Part shown: piece after piece, positions 12,078 to 22,924 of the stretch | How positions within the stretch are numbered: position 1 is the first letter of the stretch | Layout of the letters: each line of letters begins with the position of its first letter | Origin: Pictodentalium vernedei | Taxonomy: Eukaryota; Mollusca; Scaphopoda; Dentaliida; Dentaliidae | Length of the DNA stretch: 64,000 bases | Assembly: GCA_031216915.1 (NCBI GenBank) | Contig: CM062292.1 | Coordinates: 208,837,262 to 208,901,261, forward strand | Reading direction: 5' to 3' | Translations under genes and position numbers: made by a program | The notes under the pieces: generated by a model | Database searches by the model: none | What the model saw: the letters and a program-made list of their open reading frames with translations, nothing else | What the model was told of the DNA's origin: nothing

Positions 12078-12146
12078 CTTTATAATTTTCACTATTGGAA
12101 TCAACATTATTCATAGGCTGTCTATTTGAATTTTCTGATGGCTGCA
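12078..12146 (-). CDS. Candidate 69-nt phase 1-1 exon, Asn/Ser/Gln-rich
   Basis: A strong acceptor (tgtttttgtaattacag) and a donor (AAAG/gtacatgt) bound 69 nt on the minus strand. Only the phase-1 frame is open; the other two contain stops. The peptide is QPSENSNRQPMNNVD then SNSENYK, similar in composition to the exon at 48112-49182. Phase and strand agree with that gene, so it may be a 3' exon of the same gene or of a paralogous neighbour. I see no known domain. Confidence 0.45.
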
Positions 12147-12424
12147 CTGTAATTACAAAAACAGACAAGATCATATCAGTACTCCATTTCTGTCAACAAA
12201 AGTTGAGTAAAAAATAGCGCACATAAATTCATTAAGATGCACCCTTTGGGGAGATAAATTTCTTACCGCAGATAATCAAGGGAAGTGATTTTGGAAATGA
12301 TACTTTATTTTCTTCAAACATGGCAGTTCATAAAGCTTTTAAACATAATCATCAAACATTTATTATCAAACATTGTTTTCAGTCTTGTTAATCCTCTACA
12401 CACTGATATCTAAACATCAGCTTT

Positions 12425-12656
12425 TTAACCCTTTACCCAATGCAGACGATATCAAAATTTATTATTTTAAATATAATTTTTTCAAATTTTTCCAAAACAT
12501 TTCAACAAAACCATATCATGTGACCCCTCGTTGGAACGAGCTCGTTCCAACGAGGGGTCACATGATATGGTTTTGTTGAAATATTTTAAAAAATAATATT
12601 TTTTTCAACTGCTGAATGTGCATATTACGCGGCCGATTCGTTGGGTAAAGGGTTAA
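12425..12656. mobile_element. piggyBac-like MITE, intact ends and long hairpin
   Basis: TTAA at both borders is followed inward by CCCTTTACCCAA and its inverted copy TTGGGTAAAGGG. A TTAA target with CCC-starting inverted repeats is characteristic of the piggyBac superfamily. The 232 bp carry no coding sequence; most of the middle is an ~80 bp palindrome centred on 'ggaacgagctcgttcc'. This is the cleanest of at least five such elements in the window. Confidence 0.88.
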
Positions 12657-13078
12657 GCCACAAATCTTTCCCATCATGTATAGAAATTTAATCAATTCAA
12701 TCTTGTTGACAGAGCTCAATGAACATTGTAAAACATGACTGAATTGCTTAAATTCCTAGTTACATTTGGATAAAAAATCCCTTGAATTCTCAGTCATTTC
12801 CACATTGAAATTGAACCCCCTCAATGGACATTTTTATTGCCTTGCAGTGTCTTCCTTCCAACGTTACTTCAAAATCTGTTGATTCAGAAACCAGGCTTTT
12901 ATATTTACGAACAAGGACTCTGATACTGAAATCTGAAGAGCATAACTGAAGATGCAAAACAGTGTTAGTTTTAAAATTAAATGAGTTTATTTAAAAAATT
13001 AAGCATTTTCTATATTTTCCATGTGTAAAAAGACAGTAGAAAGCCTCTCAATTCATGCTCACCACATGCAAGAAAAAA
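12657..13078. other. Unassigned AT-rich stretch
   Basis: About 420 bp with no recognised repeat head, hairpin, splice-bounded exon or long open frame. It probably represents intron or intergenic background between the MITE and family D copy 2. Confidence 0.5.
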
Positions 13079-15016
13079 ACAAGAGGCCCCATGGGGCCTG
13101 AAGTGCTCATCTTGTACAGAACACAATTAAAACAGAGTCCAAGAATGAGTCTACATTAAGCAAGCCATCTCCATAGGCTACACTGTCAATCCTTGAGTCC
13201 CTCAGGAGTGACAAAAATAATCTGGGCATCATGCCTTTTCTTCAGTTGATCATAAGTAAAATGTAGAGCTCCCCTATGAAGCCCCTTGATACAACCTATG
13301 TGGATTAATCTTAGTACCTCTAGAGGGTACTGAATACAAAATTTTTAATTCTTCAGCAAAATGGCCAATTCCGGCTTCCATAGAGAGCCCAAATATTGAC
13401 CCAGGCTCTTGATTTGACCACAGTTAAATCTGACTTCCCTAGAGATGTTGTGTACCGAATATGAAAGCATTCTGACTGTTGGATCTGAAGAAGAGAAATT
13501 GTAAAGAAATTTCTTCGAATTTCACTAAGTTCAAATTTGGGCTACCATACCGAGCTCAAATATTAACCTATGGATCTGATTTGAACAAACTTGAATCTGA
13601 CCCCCCCTAGAGATGTTGTATACCAAATGTGAAAGCATTCTGACAAGTGAATCTGAAGAAGATGATTTTTGAAGAAATTCCCTCATATTGTACTAAGTTA
13701 AATTTCGTGTTCCCATATGGAGCCCAAATATTAACCTAGGCACTCGAATTGAACAACCTGGAATCTGACCCCCCTAGGGATGTTCTATACCAAATATAAA
13801 AGCATTCCGACTGGTGGATCTGAAGAAGAAGATTTTTAAAGAAATTTCCTCATATTGCACTAAGTAAAAATTTGGGCTACCATAGTGAGCCCAAATATAT
13901 ACCTAGGGATCTGATTTGAACAAACTTGAATCTGACCCCCATAGAGATGTTGCATACCAAATATCAAAGCATTCTGACTGATGGATCTGAAGAAGATTTT
14001 TTAAAATTACCCTCCATATTGAACAAAGATAAAATTTGGGCTTCCGTAGGAAGCCCAAATATTAACCTAGGGACTTGGTTTGAACAATCTACAATCTGAC
14101 CCTCATAACAATGATGTATACCAAATATTAAAAGATTCTGACTGGTGGTTCTGAAGAAGAAGATTTTTAAAGAATATTCCCCATATTACCCTATGTTAAA
14201 ACTTCGGGCTCCTGAAGAGAGTCCAAATATGAACCAATGAGCTTTATTTCAACAAACGTTTATCTGACCCCCCTATGAATGCTGTATACCAAATATCAAA
14301 AGATTCTGATGATTGGTTCTGGAGAAAAGATTTTTTAAAATTTTTGCAAATATGCTGACTCCGCATTTTTTCAATGCCCATTACAGAACACCCTAACATA
14401 ACCGATGGCAATTTTTTTTTACCATTCAATTCTACTGGTCATAAGGATACTTCATACCAAATAAAAGCTCTCTGTTCCGTGAGGTTTGGGAAATATGGGC
14501 GTTTGAAAATATTTCTATTTTTAGCTCCCAGGGTTCCCATGGGGATGTGGGAATTTTTTTTTTTGCATGGGTCAAGTACTTATGACCCAATACTACCACA
14601 TATCAAATTTGGTTCATACCAGACCATTGGATCAGAAAATAGAAATTTTGGGCGGGGCCAAAAATCTTACCCCTCCTATTACAAAGCCAAATATTATTTC
14701 ACGAACTTTGTTTGAACAAACTTGATTCTAGACCTCATATGGAAGCTCCATAGCAAATATCAAGTCATTGTACACACTGGTTCTTGAGAAGAAGATTTTA
14801 AAAATATTTTGGAGCATTTTCCCCCACTCCCTCCCTATGGGACTGGGCATGCTGAGTTGAACAAAAATGAAATGCCCCTTTGGGACCATCACTCGCACAA
14901 ACTTTCACTTGAATTGGCCCAGTGGCTTTGGAGGAGAAGACCAAAACATGGTGTTGACGGACGACGGACGGAGAGCGATGAGATTAGCTCAGCTTGACTT
15001 TGTCAAGATGAACTAA
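13079..15016 (+). repeat. Family D array element, copy 2
   Basis: It begins with the palindromic head 'gaggccccatggggcctga' and 'gtgctcat', runs through about eight ~163 bp monomers, then the conserved 3' part (14240-14930), 'gttgacggacgacggacg', the hairpin 'cttgactttgtcaag' and 'atgaactaa'. It has the same organisation as 8592-10475, with fewer homopolymer tracts. Confidence 0.87.
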
Positions 15017-15989
15017 TAAAAATAAATCACTTCCTCCCTCACTGATTTGAAAAAAACATTGCCAGACTATCAATTAAATCGTGTGGGCTTTTGGGAAAAA
15101 TTTGCAAACTGAAAATATGGAATTTTGACATCTGTGTGCTGAGAGTTAACAACCCGCTATTTTACAAATTGGGTGAAAAAACCCAGTGATCTTCATAAGA
15201 TTCAGTGCAAATGTATACACTAAATGGTTGAAACTACCAGTATAGGGATGGACAACTGTTATTCTGGTGAATGGCAAAGAGTTCACAAATTTTCAATCAC
15301 TCCACACTAAAGGAGGGGAAAGAATTACAATAGGAAACAAGAAACTGTATTGCACACCAAACACCACACTGATCTCCAGCAACTTTTTTAGATCATGTTG
15401 TAGCACACTTAATTGGATATTTTTAATTGAATAACCATGTTAATTGCATTATAACTTCTAAAGCACCAAATCAATTACCATACCTTCAGTACAAATATGA
15501 CCTGTTAATTGCATATAGGTAATAGAGTAAATTCCTGTTACTTGAATAAACAATCTTGTGTTTTAGCAAAGAATACTCTTGAAAACAACCACTGAATTCC
15601 TCAAATTTATAGATCTCTCCTGCATGAGCATTTAACCCTCAAGTCCGCAGATTAAGTTTACATTAATAACTCTCATACATTCATGTATATAGCTGCAGAT
15701 GACATAACATTGTTTTACATCATTGAATAGGCAGCCAAAAATGATGTAAAAACATTGTCAAGATAAATGCAGGGACCAGCCTAGAGGGGAATTTTATGGA
15801 GACATCATGTCTGCCTCCAGAAAAATAGGGAGACTGCTGAGTCAAGTCAGGAGACTTCATAGGCAAGTGGGGAAAATTAAGAATATTTATGTACCACCCC
15901 CTGCTGCCCTTTCATATTTTCAGCTCATGGACCTCCAATAATGCCTGATTAATCCAGGTCCAGTTGTCTATGATGCATTCTATGCCAAG
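15017..15989. other. Mostly unassigned; pogo-like MITE remnant at about 15395-15620
   Basis: From 15395 'cacttaattggatat', 'cttcagtacaaatatgacctgttaa' style blocks match the pogo-like MITE at 43913-44346, without clear ends. The rest shows nothing I can name. Confidence 0.45.
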
Positions 15990-16035
15990 TTAAATGAAAG
16001 TGTCAATGACACTGTAGCTTAACTTGTGTGTTGTG
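15990..16035 (+). repeat. Solo 5' end of a family C element
   Basis: 'aagtgtcaatgacactgtagc' plus 'ttaacttgtg' is the exact head of family C with no body attached. It is either an abortive insertion or what remains after deletion. Confidence 0.7.
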
Positions 16036-16157
16036 TTTGATGTTTATGAAAGGATTATGAAATAAGACAAGAATTGTGATAATTGGGAATATGTTCATTT
16101 CTGTTCTCTGCATGCTATGTTTTTAATAAAAATAATATGAGGTGTACACTATACTAA

Positions 16158-18440
16158 AGAGCTGAGGGGTGGGTTAATATGACCTCACCGTTAATGTATG
16201 TGGCCCTCACAGTTAACGTATGTCAACAAAAGTTACCAAGTTACAGCAAAATTATTCCAAAACGAGTCATCCTATCAAGTTACATTGAAATCTCTTCAAA
16301 ATATGGCCTATGGACTGTGCTAAAGGTTTTCGGGCTTCAGGCTTGTGTAGCCATGATGGTAGACTGATTGCAACTAAAAGGGGATGTCCTCATCTCGACA
16401 TTATACTGAGTAATTCTACTAAGTTACAATGAAATCCCTTCACAAATACAACCTGTAGTCTGTACTGAAGTTTTTCAGGTTTTGGGCTTGGGAAGCCATC
16501 ATGGTTGAATGATCGTGATCAAATGGGGGCATTGTCATCTGGGCATAATCTGGAGTGATCCTACAAAGTTACAATGAAATCCCTTCATATATATGACTTG
16601 TAGACTGTGCTCAAGGTTTTGAGACTTCGGACCCCTGAAGCCATCACAACTGACTAAACACAACCAAAAGGGGATGTCATCATCTAGGCATTATATGGAG
16701 TCAACCTAACAAGTTACAATGAAATCCTTCCATAAATACGACCTATAGACTATGCTAGAGGTTTTTGGGTTCAGATAGCCATCAAGGCTGAAAGGTCGCA
16801 ACCAATAGGGGACGTTCTCATCTAGACATTATTTGGAGTCATCCTACCAAGTTACAATGAAATCCCTTCATAAATATAACCTCTAGACCGTGCTCAAGGT
16901 TTTCAGACTTCGGGCCCCTGCCCTTGTAGCCATCACAGTTGCCCAATCGCGCCCAGAAGGGGACGTTCTCATCTAGACATTATATGAAGTCAACATACCA
17001 AGTTACAATGAAATCCCTTCATAAATATGACTTGTAGACTGTGCTATAGGGTTTCGGGCTTCGGACTCCGGCAGCCATCATGGTTGAATGAGCACAACCA
17101 AAAGAAGACATTCTCATCTGGGCATCATCTGGAGTGATTCTACGAAGTTACAATGAAATCCTTTAATAAATATTACCTGTAGACTGTGCTCAAAGTTTTC
17201 GGGCTTCGGACCCCTGTAGCGATCACAGTTGACCAATCGCGACCAAAATGGGATGTCATCATCTAGGCATTATATGGAGTCAACCTAACAAGTTACAATA
17301 AAATGCTTCCATAAATACGACCTATAGACTATGCTAAAGATTTTGGGGCTTGGGCAGCCATCAAGCCTGAATGATCGCGATCAAAAGGGGACACTCTCAT
17401 TTCGACTTTATTTGGAGTCATCCTACCAAGTTACGATGAAATCCCTTCATAAATATGATCTGGAGACTGTGCTAAAGGTTTTCGGGCTTCAGGCCCCTGT
17501 AGCTATCACAGTTGCCCAATCACGTTCAAAAGGGGACTTTCTCATGTAGACATTATATGAAGTCAACCTACCAAGCTACAATGAAATCCCTTCATAATTA
17601 TGACCTGTAGACTGTGCTAAATGTTTTCGGGCTTCGAGCCCCTGTAGCCATCACAGTTGCCCAATCATGTCCAAAAGGGGACAATCTCATCTAGATATTA
17701 TATGAAGTCAACCTACCAAGTTACAATGAAATCCCTTCATAAATATGACCTGTAGACTGTGCTCAAGGTTTTTGGGCTTCGGGCTCATGTAGCCGTCACA
17801 GTTGCCCAATCACGTTCAAAAGGGGACTTTCTCATCTAGACATTATATGAAGTCAAACTACCAATTTACAATGAAATCCCTCTATAAATATGACCTGTAG
17901 ACTGTGATAAAGGTTTTTGGGTTTTGGGCTCGGGCAGTCATCACGGATGACAGATCGCGACTAAATGGGGAAGTTCTCATCTAGACATCATACGGAGTCA
18001 TCCTAGCAAGTTACAATGAAATCCCTCCATATTAAACATGACCTGCAGACTGTGCTATCAGTTTGTTTTTTGGGGTTTCGGGTTTGGGCAGCCATAAGGG
18101 TTGACAGATCATGACCAAAAGGGGACGTTCTCATCTTGGCATTATACAGAGGCATCCTACCAAGTTACAATGAAATCCCTTCAAAAATACAACCTGCAGA
18201 CTGTGCTAATGGTTTTCAGGTTTTGGGCTCGGGCAGCCGTACCGATCACGACCAAAAGGGGACGTTCTCATCTAGACATGACCCCAAACCTGTGTACGAA
18301 ATTTTGTGATGATCAGACAAGAACTATGGGGTGTAGCCTGTGCTAAAGGAAAATGTGAATAGACTCACAGACTCGAGGACCAACAGACTTCCGCACGCGT
18401 GATGGCAATAACTTATCTTGACTTTGTCAAGTTAAGCAAA
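16158..18440 (+). repeat. Family A array element, copy 2 (~14 monomers of ~145 bp)
   Basis: Uninterrupted version of 4825-7845: entry segment 'gctgaggggtgggttaat', about 14 monomers between 16.27 and 18.27 kb, unique tail with 'cttccgcacgcgtgatgg', hairpin 'cttgactttgtcaag' and 'ttaagcaaaaa'. Neighbouring monomers differ by scattered substitutions, so the array is not newly homogenised. Confidence 0.87.
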
Positions 18441-19405
18441 AAATCACAAAGTAATCATTGATTGACAATCCCCCCACTGCTTCTCTCTTCTTCATGACCC
18501 CTCCCCTCTTCTACGAGTCCCCCCCCTCAACTCCCTTCTGTGGTTGCTTTTCATCAGTCTACTAAGCTTGGTTGCTTTTCATCAGTCTACTAAGCTAATA
18601 ATTTCCGAAGTCGGAAAGTGTGAACAGGACCAGATGTAAGGTGGTTGCCTGGAAGGTACTTTTTCAAGATCTTTTATATGCACCCTGTACAAAGCTATTC
18701 TTGTCATCACTAAAGCCTTTTTTTATGTGTTTCAATTCCATTCATGTTTTTCCGGGAATAGATGGCCCAACAGTTAACGGTCATCAGCAAACCGAAATAA
18801 AAATACAGTGTTAGAAAATATGTCCATTGTGTATACATTTTCAGTAGAGAATTTTCGACATCCTCAGCGACGTAACCTACTTTCAAACTGGGTTATTTTG
18901 TTGTGTTGCATAAGTCGCCTATTTTTGCTTCGACACTTGAAGCTCTGTTTCGAACAAAACAGAAATAAAAAATCTGCAAAAAGTGACAATGGACAATTCG
19001 TTCTTCTGTGAATTCAAATAAATGGTGGCTTATTTGACGAATGAAAACGCCCATTTATCACACTCAATTGAGCACATTTGATTTTTGAAAATAATTGTTT
19101 TTACGTAAACCTTGAATCACTCAGTTCAGTCTTTCTTCATTTTGGCCAATTTCAAGAGGGCAATTTGTAATCGCCCCCACTATTTTTCTTGGCGACTTTG
19201 GGCTTAGAAGGGTGACATAATCGTCCTAGTCTGGCCTGGTCCCTGGATAAATGCTTCCTATAAGTCAAGTTCTCAAGGAAGAATATAACTTTTTCAGAGC
19301 AATAAAAAAGGGGCAATTCGTGGCTGTAATGGGGACTCAAGGGGTAATCTATTCTATCTTGTTTGACAGAGCCCCATGAACAATATTTAATAGAGTAAAT
19401 GGTCA
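18441..19405. other. Unassigned stretch with a 28-bp tandem duplication
   Basis: At about 18540-18596 the unit 'ggttgcttttcatcagtc' plus 'tactaagctt' occurs twice in tandem. Pyrimidine-rich DNA precedes it. I see no domain or splice-bounded exon in the remainder. Confidence 0.45.
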
Positions 19406-19409
19406 GGTT

Positions 19410-19640
19410 ATAACATTTATTTATTAGTGTTTAAGGTCACTTTTAGTATCTGTGGCTACATCATGACTGCAATAAGGTATGAGCCAATCATGTATTCCTA
19501 TGCTGTTCACTTTAGAGGACTTTCACCTCTGGCATTGGTTACTGGGTCCTATTTTACTACTGAAGTAGAATTTGTTTACTACAGTAAACAAGCACTTCTC
19601 CATTAACGGTGTTTCCCTACCAGGGAGTAAGTTTAATGAG
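19410..19640 (+). repeat. SINE-like dispersed repeat, copy 1
   Basis: 'tttatttattagtgtttaag' followed by 'gtcac', 'tcatgactgcaa', 'cattggttactgggtcctat' and 'aagcacttc' parallels 59220-59465 block by block (tttatttattggtgtttaag, tcatgaccgcaa, cattggtgactgggtcctat). No tRNA-like promoter was identified, so SINE is a guess from size and dispersal. Confidence 0.55.
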
Positions 19641-20426
19641 GGAGTAAGTTTAGAACAATACAAAGAATTACTGTTAATTTAATACTCTTGTTAATTGGAT
19701 ATTTTTAACTGGCTTAGAGGCTATTCAATTAACAGAGTTCCACTGTATAATGTAAAAAAGAAGACACATGTTTAGAGTGATGAAGACTGTGAGAATGAGA
19801 AAATGATGATGATGTCTTAAGTTCAACCAAAATATGCATGACAGTATACTGCCTAAGATATAGTATTCTAACATGCAGTGCTTACAAGCACCAGAGAGAT
19901 TAATTTTTTAACACACAATAATTCTGGGTTCAATGGCTCACTCGGTACCCAAGCTTTCAACAATTTATACACAGTCAGTAATGTATATCACAACTGTACA
20001 TAAACACAACAATGGCTCATGTCTTTCTGGCACATCAAAAATGCACCACTTTATTGTGTGTCCTTCCTCCAAACACAACAAAGAACATACACACAGTACC
20101 CATACACAACAAACCTATACAAGCCCTTTTCTTTACTAGATCCTCTTACAGTGCTGCAGTGATCACAAGGCATCCCTTACCTAATCAGATTGCAATAGGA
20201 TTACAATTTGGTCATGACATGTTCATTGGTGGACAGAGATTTCAAAATAAAAATATTTCAAAATCAAGACTGAATGAACAAAAAATAGCAGGGTTAAAAA
20301 TTTATGCAAGAATTAGAATGAACTTTGATTCTAACAAAATGTTCATTTGATTCTAGTCAGATTTTGAAAGTGTTCTTAAAGGCCTCAATAATTCTGCTCA
20401 TAATTTACTCACTCACAATGAATATC
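19641..20426. other. pogo-like MITE remnant (to ~19745), then unassigned
   Basis: 'actcttgttaattggatattttt' type sequence and 'attcaattaacagagttcc' at 19680-19742 belong to the pogo-like MITE family. From 19750 to 20426 there is nothing I recognise. Confidence 0.4.
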
Positions 20427-21475
20427 GGTCGATATGTACCACTGCCTATATGTACCAGTCATAAAGTAATTCGTGATATTTTGTAATTATTTATTAAAAT
20501 GCACCACTTGGTGCATTTTAATAAATAATTACAAAATAACAAGAATTACTTTATGCAAATTATGTCAGTCATCCTTCTTTTATTTTCATCCCCTTTCTAT
20601 CCCACGTGCAAGTTTTATTTCATGTAATTCATGATATTTTGAAATTTTTCATTAAAGCGCACCAAGTGGGGCGTTTTAATAAATAATTACAAAATAATAA
20701 GAATTATTTTACGCAACCAGCATTTCAATAAATAAATACAAAAAAAAAACCATGAATTACTGTAAATAAATTAAATCTTCAGCAAATGTTATTTCGCAAT
20801 TAATGACTAAAAATCACTCAGCAGTGAGTTTTAATAACTAGTTACATAATAAAAAGTATTTTTGTAGGTAAATCATAGTCACTCATTTTTTCAATCATCC
20901 CTAAAAACAAATTGATAAATTAATACTTGTATGTAATTGACTGTTTTCTTGTGTTAATTCATTTTTGACACTTGTTGTCAGGTCAATTAAAGATTCATTT
21001 TGTGATTAATGAGCTTAACAGTGCTATTTATTTTAAAGATGTCACTTGTCGGATTAATAGCATCGACTCCAAGTAAGATTGTTGGGTTTCCTTTGTGGAA
21101 ATAGGTTGGCGCCTCAAATGACATTTCATGTGCTACAACTATTTATTGTTCACATTTCTATTGAAATATGTCTTTATTACGTTTTATTCATATATTAAAT
21201 AAAAATATTAGTTTAGTTGTTTTTGATGAAAATTCTGATCCCGACATCTCACTCTCTCGGCCCTTCCATAACGTGAATAATACAAACTATGACCCAAAGT
21301 CTGTAAAATAATTCTTGATGTGTTTTGAACCACAAAAAGTAATTATATTACAAATTTTGGGTCGATTCCATTAATGGTACATATTGACTTTCAAGTGGTA
21401 CATATGGACTTTTTAGGTGGTACATATCGACTTTCTTCATGGTACATATCGACTGATGGTTGGTACATATCGACC
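20427..21475. mobile_element. Unclassified ~1.05 kb element with multiplied inverted end motif
   Basis: The left border reads 'ggtcgatatgtaccactg' with a second 'atatgtacc' after it. The right border carries five tandem 21-22 bp units of 'ggtacatatcgact' type (21378-21472), ending 'ggtacatatcgacc', the inverse of the left border. Inside are two palindromes (20487-20555 and about 20620-20710) built on 'gtaattatttattaaaatgc'. No coding capacity. Superfamily unknown. Confidence 0.55.
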
Positions 21476-22437
21476 GTAGTATGTATAGACCATTCCCCCT
21501 CATAATAAGGTAACATATTTGGCTTAGCAGAGGTGTATTGGGAATTGTGAAGTCTTGAGAGCCTAAACAGCCAAGACTTCACTAGAAATCAGTGCCAAGG
21601 TACATGAACTTCCAAAAGCAAAACCACCAAAAGCCTGTATGTTAGAATATGTGTTCTACATGTACAAGCAAGACATAAAACTCACCAAAAACTTAAACTA
21701 TGCTCTTAACCCCTTGAACCTGAACAGCCTTTTTTTCTGGGCAGGAACATGATACGTCATAACATCATTAAATAGGATGGCTGTTCAGTCAATAGTACTC
21801 TTGAATTCCAAATTATTTAAGTACTGAAAATTGATTCTGGCAGCAGGAGTTCCCGAGAATCAAAACCGGTTCTCATGAACCAAGAATTATGGTTGAAGTT
21901 CTCTGTCTGATCAGTAATGACAGGTTGGCTTACTGGTAGAGTTTGATATCAGTTCCAACAACTATGGGTAAATTATAACAATAATACAACAACATAAACA
22001 GGGTTTAGTCTAAGGTCTTTTTGAGGTAGAATTTCTAACCCATTCCCAATGCAAAATAGGCCATAAAATTCCTACCCACAAAATTCCCTGACCTCATGCT
22101 GCACTACTCCACTCCATCAGCATTGAGTTCAAGTTGGTAACATATAACAAACACACTAAACTACCATGGATTATTTATGAAGGGATCTGATCATAGACAA
22201 GATGACAGGGTGGCTTAAAGAAACTCAAATTCTGAGATATCAACAGATCTTTTGGGGCCTTTATTTCATAGTTTGCCAACATTTTACAGGTTTTGGTGAC
22301 TAGTGGATACTCACACCCCCAAAAAGGCCCCTTCCCAATTTCTATGGATTAAACCCCTGAAGTATAAGACATTCTTGGTCAATCACTGAGTAAATGACAC
22401 AATGAACTCATATCAGTCTGGAGAACAAGCAATAAAC
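21476..22437. other. Unassigned stretch
   Basis: A short palindromic pair around 21540-21590 ('gtgaagtcttgagagcc' ... 'gccaagacttcac') and a segment at 21790-21870 that matches, inverted, 49260-49345 are the only structures seen. Confidence 0.4.
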
Positions 22438-22852
22438 AGGAATCCACTTTATTGGATATCAGTATTTACTGAATAACCCTGTTAATTGCATATTTTCTAA
22501 ACGCCAACCCATTTAACATAACTTCAGGACATATTTGACTTGTTAATTACACCTCATGAGTAACTTCTTGTTAATTAGATAAAAACAACAAAAACTTATG
22601 ATCTATTGAAAAGTTACACGCCACAATTATAGACCTCTTTGGTCCCAGAACATCCAATTTTAGAATTTAATCTATTATATCTTGTTTGACAGATCTCCAA
22701 AAGGCTCTACAAGATAAAATACAATACATGCTCAGTTTATCAGAAGAATATAGAAAACTGATAAGTTTCTTGTTGAATGAATACTCTTATTAACTGAATA
22801 TTTGTCACTAGGAAAGTGGGTAATCAACTGACAGTGTTCCATCCACCATATT
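22438..22852. mobile_element. pogo-like MITE, degraded copy
   Basis: 'ccactttattggatatcag' at the left and 'ggtaatcaactgacagtgttcc' at the right are degraded versions of the ends at 43913 and 44346. Internal blocks ('ttgtttgacagatct', 'actcttattaactgaatat') are in the same order as in that copy. Confidence 0.6.
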
Positions 22853-22924
22853 TTGTTCTACGGCCCTCAAGGGATACTAGAGGTGTGACTGTACCAGATG
22901 GGCCTGTCCACCACCACCATCATT

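Noticed and set aside
12263..12298. 36-nt phase 1-1 interval with donor gtaagaaa
   Set aside because: The acceptor has no pyrimidine tract. Similar short matches (for example near 42620 and 15255) show this is background.
9704..14715. A 110-150 residue open frame present in two family D copies (9704-10153 and 14374-14715)
   Set aside because: Most differences between the two copies change the amino acid, the third copy near 30.6 kb is broken, and no start context or domain is seen. It is the conserved 3' part of a non-coding repeat.
5640..18280. CRISPR-like appearance of regularly spaced repeats
   Set aside because: The whole ~145 bp monomer is conserved, with no short repeat/unique spacer alternation, in an intron-bearing animal genome.
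18608..18700. Minus-strand open stretch after a 'ggctttag' acceptor
   Set aside because: No donor in a consistent phase, purine-rich upstream sequence and no domain.
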